Assembly (NCBI RefSeq): GCF_945859685.1
Contig: NC_079148.1
Location: 52,276,421 to 52,340,420 of the forward strand
Reading direction: 5' to 3'
DNA: 64,000 nt
Source of the DNA: Eupeodes corollae
Taxonomy: Eukaryota; Arthropoda; Insecta; Diptera; Syrphidae
A model generated the notes under the pieces. That model worked only from the letters and a program-made list of their open reading frames with translations. It was not told the DNA's origin and did not search any database. The first letter of the stretch is position 1. Each line of letters opens with the position of its first letter. The position numbers and the translations under genes are program-made. Below, piece after piece: positions 54,446-64,000 of this stretch.

Positions 54446-56436
54446 AAAAAATCTTAAGAATAAATTCATTTCCAAGGGTAGAAATTTCATTTGCGAAATC
54501 TCGTCCGATAGAGTCAGCATGTTTGGATAGCTGTTCTGCCAGAACATCAGAAGTAAGGGAAGAGTTGTTTGTGGCCGCCTCAGAGACTTCAGGACGGGTT
54601 GAAAGTGAAAAGTGTGTTTTAAGTCATTTCTAAGTAAATTAATGAACAGTAATTATTCCTTTTAGAATACTTGTTTCTATAAAAATATAACTTGTCTACT
54701 GTTTTAAAACTTTACACCAAGTTTTTAAAAATAAAAGAGAAAACCCAGAAGATCAAGTATACTGTTTAAAGATAATTTCAACATACGATATCATATAAAC
54801 ACATACCCGGAAACCAGTCACATATAAAATGCTAGTTTAGTATTAAGTTCAATGAGAGTGACAGCCCACAACATTATAATAATAATAAATATACTTATCC
54901 ATAAAAGTCTTTATAGCTTTTTGACATCATGCTTCACTTTTGATCTCGCATTTTCAATATTATACATATCTCGAGCTTCGGACGTTATACATTTTATTAT
55001 AAGCAGTCTGGTTGGGTTTTAATTCAATTTTATAAAACTTGCGGTCATTATCGTCTTCTGATTCGAATATCTACTTAAATTTATTTTATCGCTGTATATG
55101 GCTTATCGCGAAAACTTGCCACTCGTTCCTCTTTGATTTTTGTGTTGTTTTGTTTATTTATGCGAATATATTGTATAGACGACTATACTGTATCTGTAAT
55201 GTAATGCTAAAAGCCATTTCGAAGCCTGAAGTCGTAAATTCTGCAATACCGAGTTTTTATGTCCACTTACTTTAATGTGTCTCTATCATCTTATATGATA
55301 CGTACTCTACGACGTTATAAGGATATAGTGTGTTGTTCGATTTTATTTTATATCGCCTCACCCCCACTCACTTTGATTGGTCATCTAAATTCCATTAGGG
55401 TCTAATGATGAGGATGTACATATATACAACAGTAAGGATGAGGGTTAAAATGATTAAAAATATATTGACTTTTATAAGTCCATATATAAGTCTTTTATGT
55501 AATAATTACAAGGAATGTACAATGTATTACAATTTAAACAAATGTTTCTCGGAATTTATTTGTTTCTTTGAAAATGTGAAAGCCCATGATTCAAAAATAT
55601 CTTTAATATAAGGCAAATTCTAATCTCTATCATTTATATAAGTCCTGAGCCCTTAATTAACCTCACAATCGGTAAAGTCTCTTCGAATATCCGAACTTGC
55701 CTTCACTTGGGTCTTGCATACCACATGTACCTTCACTCTCGTACATAATTCGTGGTTTGTTCCTTGAAATGAAGAATTTCCAGTTTCTCATTTCTTATGC
55801 ATTACACCAAAGCAAGGAACCTGTAACAATAAAGAAAAGTCCTTTGTGCATATTTGTGAGGAGAAGACTCGATAATCCTAATCTGATTAAAATGATATTT
55901 CAAAAACATTCGGTTCACTTGATTTGAGAGATAGAGAGTATGTATAACACCAGAATATTGGGAGACATAATTTTTCTTGAGATATTTGCTACACTTAAGA
56001 AAAATTTCAAACACATAAAAAGGACTATTGAAGAATTTCAGTTTTTCTTTAAATATGTTAAAAACTGATTTTAAAAGTCTTAACATTTTATTGCAAGATA
56101 TTATTCAATACAATTTTAACTACGCCCAGCGGTTAAGCTAGCTTCAAAACTGTGTATAGTTTTTAACAAATTCTCTAAAACCTTAAATCTATTTCTTTGT
56201 GGAATGTTCGTACCTTGTCCCTCTTACCATATCTAAAAAAGAAGGGGAATATAATCATATCAAGACATAATGCGATGACTGGGCTTTTATCCTTGTTGCA
56301 TTCAGATTTTATTTGCAAAATGGAAAATTATTATTATTAAATAGATAAAATTAAACCTGGTTGGAATTTCATTAAATTTTTACAATTTTATAGTCAATTA
56401 TTCTTAAAAATATTCAACTGCATAAACTTTCAAACA
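54446..56436. other. Stretch without a recognised gene
   Basis: AT-rich; only short chance frames and no match to the window's transposons. Confidence 0.55.
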
Positions 56437-56548
56437 AAGGGTGATTTTTTAAGAGTTTTAAGAAATTTTTTCAAAAAAAACACACAAAATTCAGAAAAGT
56501 GTATGAAATCTTTATTTAAATCGATGGTACACGTGAATTGAAGCGGGC

Positions 56549-56560
56549 TTGTCTGCATAG
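56549..56560 (+). repeat. RTE copy 1 target-site duplication, left
   Basis: ttgtctgcatag; pairs with ttgtctgtatag at 59,197-59,208 (11 of 12). Confidence 0.8.
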
Positions 56561-57059
56561 TTCACATGGTAGACATGTGCATTCAAGAGGACACAAGCGT
56601 CCACAGCTTTTCACAAAACCCACCTCTGTCTATCAACTCCTACTCTCAACTCCCAGCGGTGAACATCGGGTGCCTAGTACCTCAACTGGAGACTGGGTTC
56701 CAACCCCAGTGGAAAGTTGTTGGGGGCAGCAAACGAGAGAGGGGGGAGAGGTGTTTCCACAAAGGCATCTCTCCTTCTCCAGACGGCAGCGGACGAATTC
56801 TCGAGATGGAATCAACGGTGGCTTTTACAGTTCCAGTAAGGTTGAACTACTTAGTGAACACCTTATAGGGCTTTTTCGACATATTCGGAGCCCAGGCCTG
56901 CAAGGAGCGGTTTATCCTAAGGATCTGCCCCTCCAGGTTGGGGGTTGTGCCGTCGGGGTGACTTCGTGGCCACGTAAAAATATCTTTAGTTGCGAAGCAC
57001 CAACAAGCTTCGGATACGGACGGATTCACTGTTGACAACCCACGCAAACGAATAAAGGA

Positions 57060-57600
57060 CAACGAACTTTGGATATGCACGTGGAATGTTAGTTCCCTTA
57101 AAGACCACATGCAGCCGAACAATTAGCGGAAGCCCTAAACTGCTGCAAGGCCGATATAACCACCATCCAAGAAGTGCGATGGGATGGACCGGGCAAACGC
57201 AAACTAAAAGACTGCGATATATACTACGGCTACTGCTACCGAGAACAAAGACAGGGTCTATTGGGGTGTGGATTTGTTGTTGGAACTAGACTCAAACAAA
57301 AAGTCTTGAGTTTCAACAGTGTGAGCGAGCGCATCACGACAATCCGCATCAAGGTTAAATTCACCAACATAAGCCTAATATGCGCGCATGCCTCAACAAA
57401 GGAGAAAGGTGAAGACACCAAAGACATATTCTTCGAGCTCTTGGACAAGACATATTGCACTGGCTATGATATTAAAATTGTCTTAGAAGATTTTAATGCC
57501 AAACTAGGAAGAGAAGATATCTTTGGTGCGGCATAATCGGAAGATACAGCCTGCACGACACCACCTCCGACTTCGGGGCGAGACGTTCTGGTAGCAGTTC
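57060..57600 (+). pseudogene. RTE copy 1 endonuclease, broken
   Basis: Text near 57,072 gives ICTWNVSSLKD, the first APE-type motif, in a frame that shifts near 57,110. IQEVRWDGPG spans 57,165-57,190. The 120-codon block 57,174-57,536 has GYCYREQRQGLLGCGFVVG, FTNISLICAHASTKEKGED and FFELLDKTYCTGYDIKIVLE, then DFNAKLGREDIFG. In RTE elements the last motif reads GDFNAK; here Glu precedes DFN. The stop at 57,534 and later frame changes destroy the remainder. The domain would nick target DNA. Confidence 0.85.
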
Positions 57601-57959
57601 ACACATCTCAATATCCACAAGGGGACATGGAAATCTCCTGATCAATAAACCTTAAACCAGATTGACCACATTGCGATCAACGCACGACACTTCTCCAGTG
57701 CACAGGATATCCGAACATTCCGATCGAGGAGATAGAGGGATGTCATAACAGGAATGAGGTTCGTAAATTTTACCAAAAGGTAAAAAAAAACCTCCCAAGG
57801 GTACCAGCCTCGAACCGAAGCCTGAATAAACGATCAGGGGAACATGGTAGTAGAACCGCATTCCATGCTAAGAATATGGAAAGATCACTTCTCCAAATTA
57901 TACAACAGCGATGACGAACCGAATTAAGCTTTAACGGAGATAAAACCACTCAACCTCGG

Positions 57960-59150
57960 CAACGCAGATCAACAATTCCGCCTACCCGACCTTGACGAAG
58001 TGAAGATAGCTATATCTAAACTTAAGTCAAACAAAGCTGCTGGAGCTGACGGCATCGCTGCTGAACTATTCAAAGCAGCAGGTGATGACTTGGTACGGAG
58101 CATGCACCAACTCATCTGCAAAATATGGTCGGAAGAAGGCATGCCCGATGAGTAGAATGTCAACATAGTGTGCCCGATACATAAGAAGGGAGACCCTTTT
58201 AACTGCGCCAACTACAGAGGCATCAGTCTCCTTAACATTGCGTATAAGATCCTCTTTGCTATATTATGTGAACGTCTGAAGCCATTGGTCAACAACCTGA
58301 TTGGTCCTTATCAAGGTGGCTTCAGACCAGGAAAGCCCACTATCGACCAAATATTCACACTACGCCAGATATTGGAAAAAACCAGGAACTTCAAATCAAT
58401 ACCCAACATCTCTTTATCGATTTTAAAGCCGCGTATGACAGCATCTATAGGGAAGAGCTCTACCGAGAAATGTGTAGTTTTGGCATCCATGTCAAGCTTA
58501 TCCGTTTGTGCAGAATGACGATGGAGAATGCACGCCGCTCTATCAAGGTAGAAAAAGATCTTACCGATGCATTTTATGTCAAAAAAGGTTTTAGACAAAA
58601 CTTAACCTTCAACTCTAGAGGCACAATCTTCCAAAGGTCTATCAAATTGCTATGATATTGACATAATTGGAAGATCAAAGCGTGATGTAAGTGGAGCGTT
58701 TTTGAGCATTGCGACGGAAGCGAAGAAGATGGGTTTAGTGGTCAATGAGGGCAAGACCAAGTATATGCTGTCATCAAAAAAGGACACTGAACGACGACGT
58801 CTTGGACAAAACGTTACCATGGACAGCTATAATTTTAAGGTAGTTATGAACTTTGTCTACCTAGGCACCGCCATTAACACAGACTACGACACCAGTGCTG
58901 AAATTAAACGAAGAATAACTCTTGCAAATCGCTGCTTCTTTGGACTTAGAAGGCAATTGAGAAGTAAAGTCCTCTCTCGAGCATCTAAAATCACCATCTA
59001 TAAGACACTCATCATCTCATTCCCCAGAGGAAGACCGCGACTCTAGTGGCGCACCCAGGTGGGATGGACCTCAACCAACTTGGCGTGCGAAACTGGAGAC
59101 AGCTAGCTAGGAACCAAGCTAGCTGGAGACGCTTGTTGGTTGAGGCCCAG
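57960..59150 (+). pseudogene. RTE copy 1 reverse transcriptase, broken
   Basis: Fingers: LKSNKAAGADGIAAELFKAA (58,022-58,080) and VCPIHKKGDPFNCANYRGIS, with LIGPYQGGFRPGKPTIDQIF (58,168-58,370). The palm is frame-broken; the region that should give Y/FADD reads LLCYDIDIIGRSKRD at about 58,650, so the Asp pair is gone. Thumb block 58,702-59,046: KKMGLVVNEGKTKYMLSSKK, LGQNVTMDSYNFKVVMNFVY, LANRCFFGLRRQLRSKVLS, then a deletion to RGRPRL. Motif order and wording are those of the RTE clade. Confidence 0.87.
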
Positions 59151-59218
59151 GTCCGCCCCGGACTGTAGCGTCACCTTAAGTAAGTAAGTAAGTAAGTTGT
59201 CTGTATAGACAGTAATAT

Positions 59219-59650
59219 TTAACATAACCCCACCAAAAATAGTCTAAAGGCGTTAAATCTGGTCTCGGTAAAAAAGTGGGTCTTGGGCCAACTTTCCAAG
59301 AGCCCATTCACACGTTGCAGTAGACCGTTCGGCTTCAATTCTTGCACCAGCGTTGGTTTGTAACAGAAGCCCGATTGCTGCGAACGGCGACGAATCGATA
59401 ATTGATGGTCATCATTAACACTGACTGATACAACTGCAATATTTTCTTTAGTTTGCACTCTACGTAAGCGTGTTGGTGGTTTAATGTCCAACAATTTAAA
59501 TTTGGTGCGAAATTTTGTCACAATAGCCACAATAGCTGTTTCAGTGGGTCGTTTAACTGACCAAAAAATGGAAGAAGCGCAGGATGAACCTTCTGAACAA
59601 AGCACGCATTTTGATAATAAAATTCAATAATTTGCTACCCTTGTTCGTTT
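59219..59650 (-). pseudogene. M6 transposase, helix-turn-helix joined to third-Asp block
   Basis: The 128-codon block 59,605-59,219 opens with CSEGSSCASSIFWSVKRPTE, then KPPTRLRRVQTKENIAVVSV, DDHQLSIRRRSQQ and LVQELKPN. These are the DNA-binding half of a mariner-type transposase. It then jumps to the end of the catalytic core: in a neighbouring frame RPDLTPLDYFWWGYVKYY (about 59,266-59,213), containing the third catalytic Asp. Across the RTE insertion the coding remnant continues at 56,560-56,522 (ARFNSRVPSI-stop). The first and second Asp regions are deleted. It is related to M1 but shows no close identity by eye. Confidence 0.78.
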
Positions 59651-59775
59651 GTAAGACGATTCATGCTTAAATTATAGACCAAACTGAAGATATTTAACAG
59701 TGAAACAAAACACGAAACGAAACTCTTTAAACAAGTGTTGCAAAAAAGGTAATAGGTACAAAATCACCCTTTAGA

Positions 59776-61496
59776 AAAATGGGCGTTCCACAAAATTGAT
59801 GCGAATTTTAAAAAACAACTAAAAATAGCTCAGAGCAAAAGACGGTATAGCTTAATATAATGAAACATTACAAAATTAAGAATATCAAACTTATGTTAAA
59901 TATTTGTCCTTACAATATATATATTTTTAGAAATTGTAAGACGATTTATTTCTAATCGAAATCTTTTTAACGAACAATAATTTTAAAACGAATTTAAGTT
60001 CTTTAGATGTTTCCAAAGAAAACCTTAAAGTTAAATAATAAATGTAAACTTAGATTTTTGCCGATTGCATTAAGTTGCTATTAAACCGTTTCATTCGGAA
60101 TCATAGCTTTTTCTGTATATATTTTAAATCTTTTAAAACTTTTTTAAAAAGTCAAAAGTCTATAAGTATTTCTTGTTGGCTTATAGCTATTGTTCATATT
60201 TTTATATTTACTCCAGAAACCAGTAGCTTTTAAAAATAAATTGTAATACCTCGACTTATTAAAATTTGTATTTTTTAATTTTCAGAAACTTTTGTTCCCA
60301 GTTATATCTGTTTGGTACACAGTGCACCTGAATGTGGTCAAATAAAATCCTTCTTCATCTGATTCAAATAGAAGGTAAGTGACATTAGACTCTGTATGTT
60401 CTTGAATCAAACCATAAACTATACACGTAAAGTTAGATAGGTGCACTTTTGAATCATGATATTTAAATATTTTGTGTGTGTCCTATTTTCTTTATACGAT
60501 TCTACTTTCTTTTGTTTACATCTGCATAAGTATATAGTATATGCCTAATCTCAACTTCAATATCTTTTATTACATCAAAATGCATGTGTACAATACATAT
60601 ATTTATTTGTTCATACTCCTTTAGCCTGCTCAAAGGTTATAAATACAAACATAAAATTGATTCTTTGGCAAGAGAAATTATTCTAGAATTTTACTTAACA
60701 ATGAGACCAATTCAACGTGAAACCCTTGATTGAAGTATAGAATTTAGGAGTTGGCATTTTGAAGTAACTAATTCAAGAAGAAATCTTTCAAGATTTCAAT
60801 ATCAATTAATTATTAGCTTGGACATATGGCATTCGATTAAGTGCTCTGGAATTGAGTTAAATCAAACAGGAATTCAAGAAAGAACTATATAGTCTCCTGT
60901 TTGCTTGCGATAAAGGTATGTAATCATATTGTTAGAAGAAAAACCTTGAAAACAAAAACTAATTTTTTTTAATAGTATACAAAATCATTAAACTTTTGTT
61001 GTAGACGAAACAAAAATTTGAAAATTTGATGGATTTCTTGAAGTAACTACTTTTCTTCGGTTTAAAAAATCGTTATACTCATAATTTATTTTTGCTTTAA
61101 AATACAATACAAATTTCCTTGGTCGAAAGTCAGGGCTGAGAATGACTCATCAATTAAATGTTCAGAATCTTAGAAAATTCAATTGTTTCACATGATTTGT
61201 GAGGTCGTTTGTTATTACGGTGAAGGATTTGAAATTTCACGACTACAAATTTAGAAGTCCTTTAAGTTTTGACAGTTCTTATCTATGGTTCCACGTTTGA
61301 GATTGTAAAACAATGTTTTAATTACTTTTAAAAAAGATTTGACAATTCAGCATGAATCGTTTAAACTCACGTTTGTGTATTGCAAATCAATTTTTAGAAG
61401 TGGTCCTGGATAAATGATTCAGCTTGTGGCGACATTGTGTAAGGATTTTGATCTACCACTATTCGATATCTTAATAATTTTCTTTTTTGATTTGAG
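59776..61496. other. AT-rich stretch without a recognised gene
   Basis: No open frame of note and no match to the transposon families in the window. Confidence 0.55.
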
Positions 61497-61830
61497 ACTT
61501 ACTTACTTAGTTCCTCAGACCTGTTAAGTCCGTTAGGAACCCCTCTACTACACCTACGCTCCATCTTGTAAGGTTTCCGGAGAAATGTTTCAGCTCCCAC
61601 CAACTTTTGGGTAGTGAGGCTGATTACACCTCGACTGTCCTGCGCCATGTGTTTCGTTCACGTAATCCAAGTGCTTTTAATAGGATGTCCAAGTCCATGG
61701 GATCCCTCCGCTACCTGACAAAGCTGCTCGCAGTACACAGCTTATCACAAAACAAAAACAATATTGGCGACAGAATACAGCCCTGTCTAACCCCGCTAAT
61801 GGTAACGCTTTTGATAGAGTTTGGCTCTCA
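61497..61830 (-). mobile_element. RTE-like LINE scrap, palm fused to C-terminus by deletion
   Basis: The minus strand from 61,825 reads SVTISGVRQGCILSPILFLF, the palm-entry motif of RTE-like reverse transcriptases, followed by a short decayed piece. Then comes a C-terminal block NTWRRTVEV...WWELKHFSGNLTRW, and a 3' end with a ctaagtaagtaagt tail at about 61,497-61,510. The catalytic palm is absent. It differs from the other two RTE elements, so it is a separate family. Confidence 0.7.
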
Positions 61831-62183
61831 TTTTGACTTATCCCTCCTTCGTTATATTTGAAATAACATTTTAAATCGTTCAATACAAATAGTATTAGAT
61901 GGATACATGTTTGAGAAACATAAAATAAATGCTGGTGTGCCCCAGGGCTATGTTTTGTCTCTGACACTCTTTATCATATTAATTAATGATCTCCTGACTG
62001 AAACTTTTAATCTACTTACCTTCTTTACTAACGGTACTACCCCCAGCTTTTTACATTCGTATTTATATTCACAACCCTCCTCTTCAGATGTGGATCTTGC
62101 TGGCAATATATGATAAGATCAATAAGTTCTGACCTAAAACATTGTCAAACCCTGCCTGTACCATCTACAGTTTTTTTTTTTTT

Positions 62184-62395
62184 ACGTGTACTGCCTCTTG
62201 CGTGGAATTGACAAATCTTTCAATAGCAATTCTTGTCATAAAAAGTGCTTTCTCAAATTAGCCGATTTGTATCAGCTAAGAACTGTAGGTCCCCTCCATC
62301 CCTGACAACGCATACATGAATGGATGAGATTTGTAAGTTACTAGCCCCTAGTTTTGAAAGGACTGTTAAGCCACCTTCTTTATTTTTGGATAGAA
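62184..62395 (+). mobile_element. SINE copy 3, 5'-truncated
   Basis: It carries the body words gtactgcctcttgcgtggaa and gtgctttctcaaattagcc, then the tail agcccctagttttgaaagg and actgttaagccacc. The tRNA-like head is absent. It is preceded by a T tract and lies inside LINE-A copy 6. Confidence 0.82.
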
Positions 62396-62705
62396 TTGTT
62401 AAATATGGATTCAAAAATTAAGTTGAATACAACGCGTCAATAACTAAATACTGTTAACTGTCGTTAACACTGTGCCACTATCCTCGAAGTCCTCGGTATG
62501 TACGAGTATATCTCCAATGACTTCATTTTGAAAATGTTTAGATTTCTTGAGCGGACGCACGAAGCTTGTCTTCCCTTCTGATCTGGCTGTTATTTATGAA
62601 GCTCCTATCTCTGGTGCTGGTGCTTCTGCAACTAACTGTTGTGTCTTGGATAGCATTGGACGTAGAGCATTCAAATTAATTTCGGATTTGGCCTAAAATT
62701 GTTAT

Positions 62706-62793
62706 TCCCTTCCATTCCTGACGACGGTACTCGAACACAGGAATGGTTGAGAGTTATTAGTCACCCAATCTATTTATTCTTTATTTTAAAATC
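62706..62793 (+). mobile_element. SINE copy 4, 3' fragment
   Basis: cttccattcctgacgacggt, aacacaggaatggttgagag, then ttattagtcacccaatc and a tttattctttatttt tail. This corresponds to the last third of SINE copy 1, with the ggccctag...gcgccacc stretch deleted. Inside LINE-A copy 6. Confidence 0.7.
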
Positions 62794-62856
62794 ATCGCTT
62801 ATACATCGCTTGAACATTGTAAGATTGTATAAATTGTCTTATTTCATCCTTTTTTT

Positions 62857-64000
62857 TACTTACTTACTTATGGTGGCGCTACAGTCATTAGTGAACTAGG
62901 GCCTCACCCAACAAACTTCTCCATCTAGCTCGGTCCCTAGCTAGATGTCTCCAGTTTCGCGCTCCAAGTTGGGTGAGGTCACCTTCCACTTGATACGCGC
63001 CACCTGATCCACGGTCTTCCTCTACTGCGCTGTCCTGTGGGTGCGGATTCGAAGACTTTTGGGGCCGGAGCATTGGTTTCCATGCGCTCTACGTGACCCA
63101 GCCATCTTAGTCGTTGGACTTTTACCCTTCTGGCGAAGTCTACGTTCGCTGTACAACCCATACAGCTCCTCGTTCCATCTTCTCCTCCACTCCCCTTCGA
63201 TGCATACGGGACCGTAGATCACACGAAGAAGTTTTCTATCGAAGCGACCCAAGGTGCTTTCATCCGCTTTGGTCATAGTCCATGCTTCTGGACCGTATAG
63301 CAGGAGATGATAAGGGTCTTATAAAGCACCACTTTGGTCTCTCGAGAGAGGACTTTAATACTCAATTGCTTTTTAGTCCAAAGAAACAGCGGTTAGCAAG
63401 AGTTATTCTGCGTTTGATCTTAGCGCTGATGTTGTTTTTTATGTTTTCTGCGGAGCCTAGGTAGACAAAGTCCTTGACTACCTCAAAGTTATGTCCGTCG
63501 ATGGTGACGTTTTGACCAAGACGTTGGTCATGTCCTTGCTTGATGACAGCAATGTACTTTGTTTTTCCCTCATTAACCGTTAAACCCATTTTGCCGGCAC
63601 TGATAAGGACCTATTAGGTTGTTTACGATGGGCTTTAGACATTCACATATTACGGCAGAGAAGATTTTATAGGCGATGTTAAGTAGACTGATTCCTCTAT
63701 AGTTGGTGCAGTTTAAAGGGTCTCCTTTTTCAGGATCGGGCAAACAATACTGAGGTTCCATTCAATGGGCATGCTTTCTTCCAACTATATCTTACAGATA
63801 AGTTGGTAAATGCTCCTAACCAACTTATCTCCAGCTGCTTTAAAGAGGTCGGCATTCTGCTTAGATATGGCAATCTTTACTTCGTCTAAGTCTCGAGGGC
63901 TGGATTGTTGGCTTTCGTCGTCTATGTTGAATGGATCATCCTGCCTGACAGCGGAATTTAGTTTGTCGTCGCCGTTATACGTCTGCAGAAGTTGTCCTTC
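62857..64000 (-). mobile_element. RTE-clade retrotransposon copy 2, 3' half, running off the window end
   Basis: The 3' end on the minus strand is gactgtagcgccaccataag followed by taag repeats (62,858-62,880). Coding proceeds toward the window end: C-terminal domain (63,276-62,888), thumb (63,589-63,362) and fingers (64,000-63,573). The palm is deleted at about 63,600, where IGPYQ joins AGKMGLTVNEGKTKY. It is a different subfamily from RTE copy 1 but shares its motif order. Confidence 0.87.
62888..64000 (-). pseudogene. RTE copy 2 reverse transcriptase, palm deleted
   Basis: Window-end part: DDPFNIDD and DLDEVKIAISKQNADLFKAA (63,940-63,825), then EKGDPLNCTNYRGISLLNIA and CLKPIVNNLIGPYQC (63,761-63,600). 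After the deletion: KMGLTVNEGKTKYIAVIKQG, LGQNVTIDGHNFEVVKDFVY, IKRRITLANRCFFGLKS (63,589-63,362). C-terminal: STLGRFDRKLLRVIYGPV, RRWNEELYGLYSE, RLRWLGHVERMETNAPAPKV, GDLTQLGARNWRHLARDRA and RWRSLLGEALVH (63,276-62,888, two frame changes). The domain is diagnostic of RTE-clade LINEs. With no palm, no activity is possible. Confidence 0.88.

Larger units (their letters stand above)
56561..59196 (+). mobile_element. RTE-clade retrotransposon copy 1 (with 5' UTR and taag tail)
   Basis: A 5' leader (56,561-57,060) is followed by an RTE-type endonuclease, reverse transcriptase and short 3' end with a (taag)n tail at 59,176-59,196. Flanking 12-bp duplications mean the ends are probably those of the insertion. 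Its length (2.6 kb) is short for RTE elements because of internal deletions, one near 58,600 in the palm and another near 59,025 in the C-terminal domain. It inserted into mariner remnant M6. Confidence 0.88.
56437..59775 (-). mobile_element. Mariner-type transposon M6 with both terminal inverted repeats, split by an RTE element
   Basis: aaagggtgatttt at 56,437-56,449 and its reverse complement aaaatcaccctttt-like text at 59,761-59,774 form the terminal inverted repeats. The transposon's own sequence is 56,437-56,560 plus 59,197-59,775, and the RTE element lies between 12-bp target duplications. The transposase reads on the minus strand, starting in the right part and ending in the left part. 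An internal deletion removed the core between the DNA-binding domain and the third catalytic Asp. Confidence 0.82.
61860..62820 (+). mobile_element. LINE-A copy 6, highly decayed, interrupted by two SINEs
   Basis: LNRSIQIVLDGYMF- and INAGVPQGYVLSLTLFII-type text (61,870-62,000) ends in a catalytic region reading FFTNGTT instead of FADDSTL, so both Asp residues are lost. Thumb-like text occurs near 62,460-62,690 (FPSDLAVIYEAPIS, GRRAFKLISDL). A last scrap resembling the SLEHR region follows at about 62,795-62,820. SINE copies 3 and 4 sit in the gaps between these parts. Confidence 0.8.

Overview
The window looks like gene-poor, repeat-dense DNA from an insect, most likely a fly. This is inferred from the AT-rich background, the simple repeats in the single-copy parts, and the mix of Jockey-, RTE- and I/LOA-like LINEs with mariner-type transposons. 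I found no host protein-coding gene, tRNA, rRNA or CRISPR array that I can defend. Nearly all recognisable coding sequence is broken transposon sequence. A run of exactly 200 N (43,459-43,658) marks this as draft scaffold.

For reference I name the families locally. LINE-A (CR1/Jockey-group) has six copies: 1-720, 22,620-25,199, 30,268-30,940, 33,013-35,013, 52,184-54,445 and 61,860-62,820. LINE-B (I/LOA-like) lies at 960-3,280. LINE-C (Jockey clade with a CCHC gag) lies at 6,078-9,640 and, inverted, at 15,168-19,628. LINE-D (I/R1-group with RNase H) lies at 26,560-27,990 and twice inside an inverted repeat. LINE-H (Jockey/CR1-group) lies at 50,065-52,183. RTE elements lie at 56,561-59,196 and 62,857-64,000, with an RTE-like scrap at 61,497-61,830. 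A tRNA-derived SINE has four copies. Tc1/mariner-superfamily transposase remnants occur in at least eight places. Repeat E is an AT-rich family, not known to me, with four copies.

Layout: 1-3.3 kb holds LINE-A and LINE-B tails. LINE-C copy 1 occupies 6.1-9.6 kb. Two mariner remnants and a small GC-richer inverted-repeat segment lie at 12.6-14.7 kb. LINE-C copy 2 (15.2-19.6 kb) carries a 632-bp insertion holding the start of a CENP-B/pipsqueak-type DNA-binding ORF. LINE-A, mariner and LINE-D remnants fill 22.6-28.3 kb, and 30.3-35 kb is LINE-A / repeat E / LINE-A. From 38.3 to 50.1 kb lies a large imperfect palindrome whose inner ends meet the assembly gap and another repeat E copy. LINE-H and LINE-A abut at 52.18 kb, the LINE-A carrying a tandem duplication of its polymerase core. 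A mariner split by an RTE element occupies 56.4-59.8 kb, and 61.5-64 kb is a nested LINE/SINE/RTE cluster. The stretches between these (3.3-6.1, 9.6-12.6, 19.6-22.6, 28.3-30.3, 35.0-38.3, 54.4-56.4 and 59.8-61.5 kb) look like intronic or intergenic host DNA.

The elements form a small ecology. The SINE shares its 3' tail with the RTE elements, which points to RTE enzymes as its likely mobiliser. Every LINE and mariner copy visible here carries stops, frameshifts, deletions or changed catalytic residues, so none appears able to move by itself.
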